Source: Corynespora cassiicola (Eukaryota > Ascomycota > Dothideomycetes > Pleosporales > Corynesporascaceae). Taken from it: a DNA stretch of 64,000 bases. The position numbers and the translations under genes are program-made. Positions within the stretch are counted from its first letter, which is position 1. Every line of letters begins with the position of its first letter. Where the stretch lies: contig JAEUWY010000004.1 in the NCBI GenBank assembly GCA_022059125.1, positions 2,356,001-2,420,000 on the forward strand, given 5' to 3'. The notes under the pieces were generated by a model that worked only from the letters and a program-made list of their open reading frames with translations, ran no database searches and had not been told where the DNA came from. Below are positions 11,376 through 23,415 of the stretch, in pieces.

Positions 11376-13978
11376 GGTGGTGGATGGAGTTGGGTCGGGT
11401 TGCGGGGTGCGCTCTCAGAATGTCGCCGTCGTTGGCTTGGTTGGCAGCGCGTTCAGGGGAACCGGCCGGACGGTAGGGTAGGACGATGGCAGCGTTTGCG
11501 CGGGGCAATGCAAACGGAGAGGCCGAGCGAGGAGTTGAGGGGTATCGATGTTCAGGGTGGGTAAGCGTTTTCCACAGCCGCCAGGACTTCCCGTAACCAA
11601 GGCGCGCGCAGATTGACAGTATGGACAGGAAAGGAGCGTGGGGTTCAGCCCGCAGAGCTGAAGCAAAGCGATAGCGAGTGTAAAAGCTCTAGGGAGCGAG
11701 GCAAAGGAGTGACATGAACCGCAAGGGAGGGACCGAAAACGAAAGGGAGGGGATGAGGGGGAAAAGAGGGCTGATATCACCTACCGCAAGTCCGAAGGTG
11801 TTCTAGGGGAGATGAAGGAATGCTCTGTTTAAAGACGTGAAACCGTAGATTAGCCTACGGCCAGGATTGCTCCTGTTGGCTGGCACGGTGCTGGGCGCCA
11901 GGACACCGGGCACTAGGGCGCATGCAGGCGGGTGAAACAAATCGGCAAGGGGATCGCCAGCCAGTGAGAAGCGCTTGGCAGGGCTCTTATGCAGAATGCA
12001 GCCTTGCGCAGGTTGCAGGAGTTCTGCACGGTACCGTTGCAGATGGGGTCCTGAGGCAACCTGGAAACCGAAGCTCCTCGCGACACATGGCCGTCAGTCT
12101 CCACGCAGCCAGCATGGCCTCGCTTGCTTCCTTCTGAGCAGGGCCTCCGCAGTGTGTCCCAAAACTCGTCCAAGTCCGTCCAGGCACAGATCGCCGCTGG
12201 CCTCCAGGAGCGGCAGGTATCTGACTGGGAAAGGCTCCGTGCGGCGCTGCATCGCAATCTCCAGCTCCCGAAAATAATACCAATCGACACGGGCGACATC
12301 ATAAGCCCACCTTTACGGCGGATCGCAATTGCGCCCCCCCTTGGACGACTTTGCCGCTGTGCGTGCGGGCGGGAAGCCGCCTCCGTCCATGACCCTGCAC
12401 GCTCCCACCGGCGTCGAGAGGGAGGCGTGGGGTTCCGAAGGTTTGACGCTGTCTCTCTGCGGCCGACGAGAAGACGTCGCTTCGCCTGGCGAAACCTGCC
12501 CGCCCCTCTTGCTATCGTGAGTGGCCTGCCAGGCCAGCTTAACGAAATTGCGCCGAACGAGTCCAAGCAGATCCAACGGCGCGGCAGTATACGTAGGCCG
12601 CTGACGCGCCTAGGAGCCGGCAGAAATTTGCGCTTCGTACATGTTGATTTGCACCGCGCCGGTTGTCTGTGCCTCGTTGGGAGCAGCTGGGGAGATGTTG
12701 GGGGTGGGAGTGGGCATGGAGGTGGGAGAGATGCGAAGGGGTCTGAGGGTCTGAGGGGCGACAGGGACCGGCCGAGTAAGCGCTGCCCGCGTGCTCAATC
12801 TCCAGCAGAGAGGCCAGCAAGCCTATCGATAGCTGTCCGCCGAGCTGCCAGAACCCGACTTGCCCGACGAAGCTTGGCCGTGCTGCTCCACTCGGCCAAT
12901 CGTCAGATGCGCCCGTAAGACCTTCATCGTACAGAGGCCATGCTGTAGCCCCCCTCAGGCACCAGCCAACCGCCGAGCTGAGCCCTCTGTGCACCGCCTT
13001 GGACAAGAGCTGACCCCGTCCGCCCCGCGACAACCGCTCCAGCATGGCAATATGGACAAAGCAACAGGGTGGCGTGCGCGCGGCTGGGGAGTCCAGGATA
13101 GATTGCGGACTTGGTGCTCGTTTTTTTCTCTCCTAGAGCGCGAGCGAGCGCCCCCGGCCCAATAATCACCGCCCCGTTGCCAGCTAACCCACGGCACTGT
13201 GGGTTCCTGCGCATGGTGGCTGCTAGCCGTCAGACGGAGGGGCGCTGGGAGGAGCAGAGAATCAGCTAGAAACACGCTTGTATTGCAATCTGCGGAGCCC
13301 TCTCTTTGCGGGCCGTACACGATGTAGTGCGCCGCGCACCTGGCCGCCGAGGGATCCCAGAGGGGCGGTGTTGGGTGTGCCACTGCGCTGGCCTGCGCTG
13401 GTCGGCCGGTCCGCCCGCTGCTGCTGCTGCTGCATCCTTTGGGGATGCCGGGCGTGTTTGCTCTGGGTGCGAGGTGGTGAGTGGTGGGTCAAGTCTGGTT
13501 GCTGTAGCTATAGCGTCAGTAGCCCGTCAGGAGGGGGCGTCAGGAGAGGCCAGGAGAGGCCAACCGATCCCCATGTGCACCACGGAGCAACGTCGCATCA
13601 AGCGCGGGAGGAAAAAGGGGGGGTTGAGCAAATTCTCTTTCGATCCAGTTGTAAATGCATCAAGTCGTGCGCCGTCTACCCAGCCGACCATGAGACAAAC
13701 CGTCGCCCCCTCATTCCAAAAGCGAGGGTATCACATATCGATAATGCCCATGTAGTATGCCGCCCGTACTGCCCGTACTGCCTGAACCACCTGCAGCTCT
13801 CGTGTCGTGCAACTGCGCCATGTCTGCTGGTCCCTGAGCCTACCCATGCGCCGCTCCAACCTTGATCTCTCATCCCGACGTGGACCCTGCAGCGCTTCGG
13901 ACATGCGGCCGACGGCACATGATGATGTGCCAACTTCTCACCCCGACCCGCTATCCAACCGCCTGGCTGCTGAATCTT
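11376..13978. other. Intergenic, no supported gene
   Basis: About 2.6 kb of GC-rich sequence between the DUF1996 start and the LCCL stop. It should hold the DUF1996 promoter and leader. A short CTG-type triplet run lies at about 13419-13433. The longest open frame (12124-12918, plus, 264 codons) is Arg/Gly/Pro-rich with no domain and is overlapped by open frames on the other strand, so it is treated as a GC artefact. Confidence 0.55.
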
Positions 13979-15920
13979 CTACGACGGCCCGGGATTCATC
14001 TGCGTCCAGCCCCCGTCTTTGTCCCAAACGCCTGCCTTGGTGTAGTCACCACGATCATTGCCATGCATGTATGCGAAGCGGAAGTACTCTGGCACGTCCT
14101 TCATGTGCCGCACCCACGTGAAGGACTCTTTGCCAGTGTCCTCGTAGCCCCTGTAGCGCTCGACGTCATTCACCAAGATGCTCAGGCCGTCGTATTTTCT
14201 CGGAAACGGCAACTCCCATTCAAACGTAATGTTGGGCATGAGGCCCGTCCCAATGTTGTTGTGGATGATGGGCGGTAAGACCATGGGGAGCAACGTTCCG
14301 AGCTGACCATCGCCGCGCAGGGCGTCTGGCGTCTCGAGGATGCTGGCAAAGCCCCACCGTGCTGTGCCATTGATGAACAGGCCGACCAGTATGCCCTGGA
14401 ACAAGAGGCTTGGTCGGTTCTGCATCGAAGTGCCGGGGACCAAGAGAAGGCCGAGGATATAGTGGTGGATCCGGACATTCATCTTGGGGACAGCCACCAG
14501 GGCAAGCAGCGTGGCAACGAAGATGCCGTAGACGGCGAGATAACGCGGGAGGCGGCCTTCTACGCGCAGTGCCCATGCCTGACCGACGGCTATGCACGCC
14601 AGCGTTAGCACAATGATGATTAGCGCAGGAATGGCGCCGGGCTGATTCTGGATGTCGTGGGGGGTAAGCCTCTCGATCGGAATCTTATCGAAGGTGTAGT
14701 TGTTCAATGCGCCCACCCAACATCCGCCCAGCCACAGGATCGTCTTCTCGATCTGGGCGTGCAGGCCCTGCTGCTGCCGCTTGACGCAGTACTTGTATAC
14801 GGCAAACATGCAGAAGCTGGCGGGCAGGAACCGCGCCAGGGCAAGGCTGACGATGGCGTAGTAGTCGGTCAGATTGGGCGGGTCAGATGCGAGTGCGACA
14901 TGGAAGAAGATGCCCGCAAAGACGGACGGAAAGAAGACGGCAGGCGACGTGGTGAAGAGCGACAAAAGAATGGTGAAGGTAAGAGAGACTGCGAGCAGAG
15001 GCCAGCGAAGGTCTCTGCACTTGGACTGTGTGCCATTCAGAAACGCGAATGACTTTGGAAAATACGAATCGAAACCGATACTTGGAACATGTTTCCTGTT
15101 GATGCTGGGGTAGTTTGTTTTCTCGCCCAGGAGTGAGATGACGCCGCAGCCGCCAGACTGGTCATTGATGAAGCCCGCATGAATGGCGGCACCGCAGATG
15201 AAGGAGTCGGCACGGTAGTAGGTGCTCTCCAGTGACTCTTCTTCGTCGGTCGGACCGCCAATGACGAGCGGCTGGTAGTTGACCTCCTGGTCTCCCACGG
15301 CATGAGGGTTGAGCAGCTGCACCCGCCTGCAGTTTGCCGGACAACGAAACGTCATGGTGCTATTCTCAAACGGGCGGCAGAAGTTCCCATCCACGCCGCA
15401 ACCATTTCCATCCAGCCTAGATCGCGATCAGATGCGCATCTTAGCGTCGCCTTGAAACTTACCAGAATCGGTCTGTACATCTGATACGTACAGGTGACCC
15501 ATAACCGGGGATATCCGCGGCAAACGCCGACCGATGCAGGACCAGACTGAAGGACAGAAACCAGGAGAAATAAAAGAATACCAGCAGGATGACTCTGTGC
15601 TTGCGCTTCGGAAAATAATTGTTCATGAACTGGATGGGCGCAGTCTGGATGCGCGGAAAGAATGGGCGGATCTTCCAGGGCCTCGGGGGCTGGGGGCCCT
15701 TCACCCAAGTGGCCGTGGCCCTCCAGGCGCGCTGTAGGCGGGGCGGGATGTATTTGTTGGCATGGTAGGGCTCCTGGGGAGCAAAGTCTTCGTCGTCGGA
15801 AGCGTCGGAACGGCCGACGAGGACGGCATCGGGGTCGTCGGAATGGATGCTAGCCTCGTCGTCGTCGCGATAAATCTGCGGGGGAGCTCCGGGCTCGTCG
15901 GCAGCGTCTCGAGGGCCCAT
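13979..15920 (-). CDS. LCCL-domain multi-pass membrane protein
   Basis: Model: exons 15920-15463 and 15416-13979 with a 46-bp intron, giving 631 aa. The junction gives TDRFWLDGNGCGVDGNFCRP. Residues 1-100 are acidic and cytosolic-looking, and a first transmembrane helix lies at about 110-128 (ILLVFFYFSWFLSFSLVL). The LCCL domain follows (about 165-290) with the CPANC and SFICGAAIHAG / SGGCGVISLLG blocks and its paired cysteines. The C-terminal half contains roughly six to eight hydrophobic helices and then a soluble tail. Fungal orthologues with this layout are conserved single-copy genes of unknown function; LCCL modules are extracellular or lumenal, possibly ligand-binding. The gene is divergent from the aminotransferase, with 760 bp between the starts. 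Confidence 0.93.
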
Positions 15921-16680
15921 GCCCGAGATGCTATCGAGTTCGTGGCGTGAGGTTGGGCGGGACAGATTGGCGGTCTACAGGGCGTCTATGGACCGAGCTG
16001 CTGGCGGGGAGCCGGGGTGGCGGGCGATGCGGAGAATAAAGGTATAAGCAAACAAAGAGCGAATGGAGGGCGGGGCGGGCTATGTGCAGAGGAGGCGAGG
16101 GGCAGGGGGGAGGAGGGAGGAATGGAGAGAGCAGCGAAGTCAGGAACAAGAAGAGTCGAGCGTGGGAGAGGCGTGGCCCTGCAGCTGATGATCCGGAAGC
16201 CATGAGGGCCGTCCCCGGATTCCGTCACGCGCTAGCCATCAGCCCTATGGCGGCTGCCAATGGCCGCCCATGCCAGCCCACGCCAGCCCTTTCACCGCGA
16301 GCACTGGACAGCGACTCTCCAACGGCCATCTCGGGCCCACGTGCAGCGCGTAGCTGTCGCCATGGCTTCCACCGCGCCACCGGCAGCCCTCTATACCAGC
16401 CCGCCGGCCCCTGCAGCACTCCCGCAGCGCGTAGCCTCGTTCGGGCTAGCAGGCCTGCAGCGGTGCATGGCCGGCCAGCACGCAGCCTGTCGTCATCATG
16501 TTGGGCCCGGGTCCATTTCTAAGCAGCGAGCCTTATCGCATCCTTTATCGCGCGGCTGGGCGGCGGACGAGCCTCGGAGCACAGCGCCCGCTCACCACCC
16601 TCGCCCTTTCGCAATTGCCATCGTCCATGTCGCCATAGCCGCAATATCTACCTGGATCTCGGCACACTGCCACCGACAAC
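15921..16680. promoter_or_regulatory. Shared divergent promoter region
   Basis: 760 bp between two divergent start codons (LCCL protein on minus, aminotransferase on plus), so both promoters must lie here. The sequence is GC-rich with a purine-rich block at about 16030-16170. No specific operator was identified. Confidence 0.5.
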
Positions 16681-18584
16681 ATGTCTTATTCAACCGACCC
16701 TGCCACTTTCCCCGAGCCCGTCGACCTCAGCCACCACCTGTCGCGCTCCACCCGCGCCAGGGAAGCTTCGAGCGTCAAGAAGTTCTACAAGTACTTTTCC
16801 ATTCCGGGCATCGCCCAATTGGCAGGAGGTACGCCGCCTCCTGGTTCAATGGCCTCTGCCTAGGTGCTCTACTTACCGCCTGCCAGGCCTTCCAAACGAC
16901 GAATACTTTCCCTATGATACGCTCGAAGCCAAGGTCGCCCACCCGAACCGGTGGAAGCCGACCCCCAACAAGCCCATCGACCCACCCGCAGACGACCCGC
17001 CCACCGCAAAGCTTGCATCCACGTCCGTTTCTGCTGCCCAGAATGGCCATCCAAGCTCCCGCCTCGTCGTTCCCCACGACTCGGGTGCCCGGGACCCGCT
17101 GCGCATGATTGACCTAAAGTCCGCGCTGCAGTACGGCACCGCCCAGGGCTATCCATCGCTATATTACTTTGTTCGCCAGTTCACCCGCAACAATCTCCAC
17201 CCCGTCGTGCCATACAAGGACGGCCCCGAGGTCATTCTGACATGCGGCTCCACCGATGGCTTCTCCAAGGCAGTCCAGGCCCTGAGCAATGAGTGGGCAG
17301 AGGGCCATGACCCCGTCGAGGAGCGGCCAGGCATGCTGGTTGAGAAGTACTGCTACATGAACGGTGTGCAGTCGGTGAGGCCACGCGGCTGCAATGTTGT
17401 CCCCGTCGCCATCGATGACGAGGGAATGGTGGCAAAGGGCAAGGGCGGCCTAGAAGACGTCCTGGACAACTGGGACTTTAGCAGGGGGAGGCGCCCTCAC
17501 TTGCTCTACACGGTCACCATTGGCCAGAACCCTACCAGTGGCACCCTGAGCGTCGCCCGTCGTACCGAGATTTACGCTCTGTGCGTAAAGTATGATGTAT
17601 GTCTCCGATGTAAATGTTTTTGGAGCAAGTGAACTGACTGTGCAGATCATCATCATCGAGGACGATCCATATTGGTACCTCCAATTCCCCTCGTCGTCGC
17701 CCGCCGTTGCGGCCCCGCGACCCACCAAGTCATCCGGATTCGAGTTTCTGGACTCGCTCATCCCTTCGTACCTGTCCATTGACTACCAGGGCCGTGTCGT
17801 CCGTCTCGACACCTTCTCGAAGACGGTTGCTCCCGGCTGTAGGCTTGGCTGGATCACCGCTCAGCCCGCCCTGGTCGAACGTATCCTGCGCATATCCGAA
17901 ACCACCACCCAGCAGCCGTCCGGTTTTGTGCAGTCCATGATTGCAGAACTCCTCGTCGGACCCCAGGGTGCAAGCGATCCCGGAAGAGGCGGAGCCGCAG
18001 ATGGCAGCGGCTGGAAGGTCGATGGGTGGGTGCGCTGGCTGGAGGGCTTGCGCGGCAACTATGAGCGTAGAATGAGCGCCATGTGCGACATTTTGGATGC
18101 CGGAAAGCACCTTGTGAAGGCGGGCCGGCGACCATCACTCACCGGCGTTGCCGACGAAGAAGACGAGTGGTCGGTGGTTGAAAAGACCAAGATCTACGAC
18201 TTTGTGCGGCCTTTGGGTGGCATGTTCATCTGGGTCCGGTTCGACTTTTCGTCGCACCCTCTGAAGAAAGAGGTGCCTGCGTCCAAGCTGAGCCAGGCTC
18301 TGTGGGTATTGTGGACCAAGAAGCCGTACCTCGTCCTCGTGGCCCCGGGAGCCATGTTCTCTCCCACCGAGGAAATCCGCGAGACGGACTCTTTCAACTG
18401 CTTCCGATTGTGCTTTGCTGCCTGTCCGGAAGACGACGTGGAATCCATTTCGAAGCGTTTCACCGACGGCGCCCAGGCTTTCTGGCGCATCAAGTCCAAG
18501 GGAAAGATTGACAAGCTGCTTGCAGAGGATGACGATGCAGCGAGTGTTGACGCTGGGGTTGCAGTCTTGACGGGAATGTGCTAA
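16681..18584 (+). CDS. PLP-dependent aromatic amino acid / 2-aminoadipate aminotransferase (ARO8-like, fold type I)
   Basis: Model: exons 16681-16828, 16887-17596 and 17646-18584, giving 598 aa. Introns are 58 and 49 bp, and the junctions give AGGLPNDEYFP and KYDIIIIEDDPYWYL. The N-terminal YFSIPGIAQLAGGLPN matches the substrate-loop start of the Aro8/KAT family, and QYGTAQGYPSL and TCGSTDGFSKA line the PLP pocket. The PLP lysine is in LDTFSKTVAPG (about K345), with the phosphate-site Arg in CRLGW. The usual NPTSGT motif is present (IGQNPTSGTLS). A segment with Gly and Asp/Glu at about 405-480 interrupts the small domain and explains the length (family about 500-560 aa). Predicted reaction: transamination of aromatic amino acids, kynurenine or 2-aminoadipate with 2-oxoglutarate. 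No targeting signal is evident. Exact substrate is not resolvable from sequence. Confidence 0.93.
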
Positions 18585-19039
18585 GTCTGTCTGGTCGTTG
18601 CGCTGCCATGTAGTTAGCATCGCGTATCGCAACAGTCTTTTGGATAATTAACAGCGCATACGAATATACGACGTTGAACGCTACGCATTGGTTTCTCTTC
18701 TCTTTCTCGGTAGTGCTTACTCTCCGCCCTGTTAGCTCTCCCTCAATGATCGCTACAGAGCCCTAGTCCTCTGCATCAAGTCATCCAATGTCGCGCGAAC
18801 CCACTAGCAAGCCACTCACGGGGACAAGGCGGTGATACCTTCCCGAGGCGGCTGGCGGCTCGTAGCGAATGCATGGCCAACCAGCCACGCCGATCGTCGT
18901 GCCACCCGCAAGCCAGAATGCGGAGAAAGTGCCTTTAAATAACGGGACGAGCCAAGGCAGACATGTCCAACCCTTCCTTTTGTCGTTCCTGCATTTTCGG
19001 GCTTCTCTTTTTCCCGGAACCCGGTACCCGGAACTCGCC
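18585..19039. other. Intergenic and promoter of the GMC oxidoreductase
   Basis: 455 bp between two plus-strand genes. It contains the aminotransferase 3' region and the GMC promoter, with a TATA-like element near 18934. The oxidoreductase frame itself stays open upstream to an ATG at 18869, but the intervening residues look non-coding. Confidence 0.55.
18934..18942 (+). promoter_or_regulatory. TATA-like element (TTTAAATAA)
   Basis: AT-only 9-mer in otherwise GC-rich sequence, about 100 bp upstream of the chosen start codon at 19040. Position and composition fit a fungal TATA box; not proven. Confidence 0.4.
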
Positions 19040-20809
19040 ATGCTCCTCCAGCTCGCCCTACTCACGCCTCTGGTCAACGCATGCTCCGAGTCCTTCCACT
19101 ATGTCGTTGTCGGCGGAGGGACGGCCGGGCTGGTGTTTGCGAACCGGCTCTCGGCCAATGGGAGCTTCACGGTGGCGGTGATTGAGGCGGGGGACTCGGT
19201 GTTTGATGATCCGGCTGTCAAGACGGTGGAGACGTTTGCCCCGAGTCTTTTCACGCCCGTCAATTGGAACTATACCAGCGCGCCGCAAAAGTATGCCGGA
19301 GGTGGGGAGTTGCAGTATTCGGCGGGCAGGGCGTTGGGTGGCACTACCACCGTCAATGGCATGACTTATATCAGGGCGGAAAAGGTGCAGATCGACGCGT
19401 GGGAAGGGCTGGGGAATGAGGGCTGGAACTGGGACAGTATGTGGGAGTATTACGTCCAGCAGGAAAGCTTTCAAGTTCCGAGCGAAGAAAAGGCAAGCAA
19501 TGGAGCTACGTTTGAAGAAGAGTACCACGGCTTCGAGGGTGAGATTCCTGTTGGATGGAGCAAGTATTTTCCGACTCAAAACATAACCGCAATTCTGAGG
19601 GAGTCCTCAGAAGCAGCCGGATTGCCGTTCAACAAAGATGTAAATGGGGGGAGTATGCGTGGGTTCTCGGCCTGGCCTTTTACCCTGAACGCCACGGAAA
19701 ATATCAGAGCGGATGCCGCAAGGAACTTTTATTACCCCGTTGCAGCTGAGCGGCCCAATCTCCATGTTTTCCTCAATACGACGGCCACACGCATTCTATG
19801 GGATGAAGAGAGCCTGTCAGAACCCGAGGTCATAGCCCGCGGAGTGGAAGTGTACACCAACACCAACGAAACCAAAACCATCTGCGCGACCAAAGAAGTC
19901 ATCCTCAGCGCCGGCTCCCTCCGCTCCCCCGCCCTCCTCGAGCACTCGGGCGTAGGCAACCCCTCCATCCTCTCCCCTCTAGGCATCAAAACAGTCGTCG
20001 ACCTCCCCGCCGTGGGGTCCAACCTCCAAGACCAAATCAACATTGCAATGGCCTACGCCTCCCCCACAAACTGGACCGGCTACCTAAGCACAGTCTCCTA
20101 CCTCACCGCCCAAGACCTCTTCGGCCCCGACCTCCCCCTCTTGCGTGAGCAGGTATACGCCAACCTCTCCGCCTACGCATCCACCATCGCCTCCGACCTC
20201 GCCCCCAACGCCACGACCCCCGCCCTCCAACTCGCCCTCTTGAACCTGCACGCCGACCTCATCTTCGCCAACAACAGCACCGTGCCGCTGGCCGAGATCA
20301 TCTGGTTCGCGGCCGGCCCGGGCATCGCGGCCCCGTTTTGGAACCTGCTCCCCTTCTCGCGCGGAGAGGTGCACATCCAGTCGTCGGACCCGCTACAGCA
20401 CCCCAGCATCGACCCAAAGTTCTTCCAGGCGCCCGTGGATGCGTACGTCCAGGCCGCAGCCGCCGTCGCGCTGCGGAGGTACTACGCCACCGCACCGCTC
20501 TCTGCGCACGTCGCGGGCGAGCAGGCCCCCGGCCCGGAGCTGGTGCCGCAAGATTCCGGGTGGAGGGATGCGAGCTGGGAAGAGTGGTTCAAGGCGGGGT
20601 ATGGGACGAACAATCATCCCGTTGGGACGTGTGGGATGATGGCGAGGGAGAAGGGGGGCGTGGTGGATGCGAGGGGGAGGGTGTATGGGGTGGGGAATGT
20701 GAGGGTTGGGGATGCGGGGGTGGTGCCTATGCAGGTTAGTGGGCATTTGAGTGCGACCGTGTATGCGGTTGCGGGGAGGATTGCGGATGCGGTTTTGGGG
20801 AAGTGGTAG
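19040..20809 (+). CDS. Secreted GMC-family FAD oxidoreductase (aryl-alcohol / glucose oxidase-like)
   Basis: Single exon, 589 aa from ATG 19040. This start is preferred over the in-frame ATG at 18869 because it puts a signal peptide (MLLQLALLTPLVNA) right before the FAD-binding strand YVVVGGGTAGLVFANRLS (residues 21-38). Other GMC marks: GRALGGTTTVNGMTYIR (second signature), ILSAGSLRSPALLEHSGVGN, and the C-terminal catalytic pair His526 (NNHPVGTCG) and His569 (SGHLSATVY). About ten N-glycosylation sequons suit secretion. The family oxidises aryl alcohols, sugars or similar substrates at FAD and delivers electrons to O2 or other acceptors. Codons are C-ending in the middle third and switch abruptly to G-rich for the last 240 bp. 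The next gene downstream on the same strand is a secreted esterase. Substrate not determined. Confidence 0.93.
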   Translation: MLLQLALLTPLVNACSESFHYVVVGGGTAGLVFANRLSANGSFTVAVIEAGDSVFDDPAVKTVETFAPSLFTPVNWNYTSAPQKYAGGGELQYSAGRALGGTTTVNGMTYIRAEKVQIDAWEGLGNEGWNWDSMWEYYVQQESFQVPSEEKASNGATFEEEYHGFEGEIPVGWSKYFPTQNITAILRESSEAAGLPFNKDVNGGSMRGFSAWPFTLNATENIRADAARNFYYPVAAERPNLHVFLNTTATRILWDEESLSEPEVIARGVEVYTNTNETKTICATKEVILSAGSLRSPALLEHSGVGNPSILSPLGIKTVVDLPAVGSNLQDQINIAMAYASPTNWTGYLSTVSYLTAQDLFGPDLPLLREQVYANLSAYASTIASDLAPNATTPALQLALLNLHADLIFANNSTVPLAEIIWFAAGPGIAAPFWNLLPFSRGEVHIQSSDPLQHPSIDPKFFQAPVDAYVQAAAAVALRRYYATAPLSAHVAGEQAPGPELVPQDSGWRDASWEEWFKAGYGTNNHPVGTCGMMAREKGGVVDARGRVYGVGNVRVGDAGVVPMQVSGHLSATVYAVAGRIADAVLGKW

Positions 20810-21730
20810 GGTGAATGGATATGGGTTGGGGGATTGAGGTGGAGATGGTGGGAGGTGTGTCGTCAAGGTGCCGAAGACCGTAGAGATGTAGGAAGTTTAT
20901 GCCTTATTGAAAAAGCATGAGAGGAGAGTTGTTCAGAGAGAGGGGTCTTGGGGTGGTGCGAGAGATGGAACTGCTGGTTATGTGGTTGTATTCTTCGTAC
21001 ATGTCCAGTGTTCCGTGCAATATAGCGTCAAGATGTTGATTTACTGCACCCCACCCAAAAGACATCCGTCAACGGGCCATCTATGGAAATGTTGTTCGCA
21101 ATGCTTTTTTTCTGTCTGAGAGTCTTGGAAAAAGAACAAAGGTAGAAATGTAGTTCATACCCTACTACGTCACCCTGCATTGATTACTGGCCTTTGTTTC
21201 AAAAGTCCAGCTAATTTTATCCAGTTTTATTACATTAGAAATGAATGTAGTTCCAAGCCTCACAATAGGTCGTAGTAAGCACCCTGGAAATCCATTAGAT
21301 GCATATTGGTGGGACTAAGCCTCATCCCCAGCCTTCTCCTCGCAACACGTAGTCTTGCCCGCGCCTCCACTGACCTTCAACCACGAAGACCGCCATTGCG
21401 GACCAATTTCTTGTCCTTGCTGCGGAGCATAAGCGCGGCGTCAGCCGAGTCCCACTCGTTTGCGGCATCGGGCTAGCGCAATAAGCAGCCTGCAGCTGTT
21501 TCGCCCGGGACTATTATGCGTAAGTATTTTATCGTGAGAGTCATGGATGAGCAAGTACTTAGAGGAACGAAGGAATGGGGGCCTAATCAATAGGGGCGTG
21601 TCGGACGAATACGTGAGGAGATGATGTTTGCGAAGAGTGAAAGATTTGGCAAGCATAAAAGCAGAAACAACAGCTCAAAACTCGAGCCCCGTCATCCTGA
21701 GGTCGCTTTAAGTAGTTTCCTCCCAAGAAA
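20810..21730. other. Intergenic, no supported gene
   Basis: 920 bp between two plus-strand secreted-enzyme genes. The first 150 bp continue the G-rich strand skew of the preceding gene end. No gene or RNA was recognised. A TATA-like element lies near the 3' end. Confidence 0.55.
21654..21661 (+). promoter_or_regulatory. TATA-like element (CATAAAAG)
   Basis: Located 70-77 bp upstream of the feruloyl esterase ATG; spacing is plausible for a TATA box. Confidence 0.35.
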
Positions 21731-23415
21731 ATGTATTATTCTCTGCCATTTTCTGCTCTAGGAGCCCTATCCTACGCAACGTTGGTATTTTCTGCACCAA
21801 CAACCTCCTTCTCGTCAAAATGCTCCAACCTCGCATCGAACCTGGACATCAATCATCAACACCCCTTCAAAGTCAACAGAGCCGAGTACCTGCCCGCAAA
21901 CTACACAATTGATCTCCCCTCCGAAGGCTGGAATGAGACGTGTGTGGGTTGGCCTGCGCCTCCACTGCCCGTCCCCATATGCAGGGTGGTGCTCAACGTC
22001 GAAACAAGCAATTCCAGCAGCTTCATCATGGAGACCTGGCTACCCGAGAACTGGGAGGGAAGAACGCTGACGGTTGGAAACGGAGGAGCCGCGGGATGTG
22101 AGTTGTCCCGCCGGTGTAACTTTACGGCAGTATATGTGTGTGCGGCTGACTAATTGCTCCATCAGGCATCCAGTATCCCGACCTCGCATACGGCGTCTCT
22201 CATTCCTTCGCCACGATAGGAACGGATGCGGGGCATAACGGAACTTCTGCTGGAGCCGTTCTGAACCAGCCCGAGGTTTTGGTGGATTTTGTCTGGCGGA
22301 GTATCTCTTCGGGTGCGAGGCTCGGGCGATCCCTCGCCGAGGAGTTTTACGCTTGCGACGTGAAGAAGACGTACTACCTTGGATGCTCCAGTGGAGGCCG
22401 TCAGGGTTGGAAATCCGTGCAGCAAGATCCTGACCTCTTCGACGGTGTGGTGGCGGGCGCGCCGGCGGTCAATTTTCTGGGGCATATTCAATGGATGGCG
22501 AACGCGTTCTCCCTGCTAGGGTTGGATGCCAACTCAACGCTCCTCAGTCCTGAGAAGTGGCTTGGTGTGCAAGAAGAGGTTTACAGGCAGTGTGATTATC
22601 TTGATGGTGCTACTGATGGCATTCTCGAGGATACGCGAGCTTGCGAGTTTGATTACGGGGCTTTACTCTGCTCATCTTCGTCCAGGAATGCATCTGCATG
22701 CCTTTCCGAGAGCGAGATTGCGACTATTGAGAAGCTGTTCGAACCGATAGTTTATAACGGCACCGAGATTCATCCGGGACATGCCCCCGGATATGAGGTT
22801 GCTCTCATCTCGACCCTTTACAGCGGGCTCATCTACCCTTGGTTTGTGGAATTCTTCAGGTACCTCATATATTCGGATGTCAACTGGGACCCAACCACCT
22901 TCACGCTTTCCGATGCTTTGTACGCGGTCCAGCTCAACCCTGCCAATATCCAGACATTGGACGCCGACATCTCCGCGTTTCGCAACAGGGGTGGCAAGGT
23001 TCTTCACTGGCACGGACAAGCCGATGAGATACTCTCGATCAAGACCTCGGACGATTACTACGACTCTGTGCGCTCGGCGCTCAACTCGACTACCGAAGAG
23101 CTGGATGAGTTCTACAGGTACTTTAGGGTCAGTGGAATGGGTCACTGCTTTGGAGGTCCGGGAACGGACCACCTTGGCCAGCTTGGTGGGTTTGCGGCGG
23201 GAAATGATGCAGACGATAATGTTTTGACGCGCATCGTGAGGTGGGTGGAAAATGGCGAGGCACCTGAGTTTATCAGGGGTACGAAGTTTGTTGAGGGCAA
23301 TATGACGCTGGGGCTTGATTTCACGAGGAGGCATTGTAAACACCCGAGGGTCAACGTGTATAGAGGGACGGGCAATGGAACCGATGAGGAGGGTTGGGAG
23401 TGTGTTGATCCTTGA
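21731..23415 (+). CDS. Secreted feruloyl esterase B / tannase-family esterase
   Basis: Model: exons 21731-22097 and 22166-23415 with a 68-bp intron, giving 538 aa. The junction gives GNGGAAGCIQYPDLAYG. A signal peptide covers about residues 1-21. The CS-D-HC catalytic motif of the tannase family is complete: Cys196-Ser197 in YLGCSSGGRQGW, Asp409 in HWHGQADEIL, and His449-Cys450 in SGMGHCFGG. The two cysteines would form the disulfide that holds Ser and His together. The lid carries the CDYLDGATDGILEDTRAC loop, which in the family binds calcium. Predicted role: hydrolysis of ferulate or p-coumarate esters on plant cell-wall arabinoxylan or pectin, or of gallate esters, outside the cell. Several N-glycosylation sequons are present. 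Ferulate versus tannin preference cannot be read from sequence. Confidence 0.94.

Noticed and set aside
12124..12918. 264-codon frame between the DUF1996 and LCCL genes
   Set aside because: Arg/Gly/Pro-rich, no domain, overlapped by open frames on the minus strand, and in a GC-rich region where chance frames are long.
16829..16886. Early AG acceptor (16863-16864) in the aminotransferase first intron
   Set aside because: Using it shifts the frame; only the acceptor at 16885-16886 restores the conserved GGLPNDEYFP segment.
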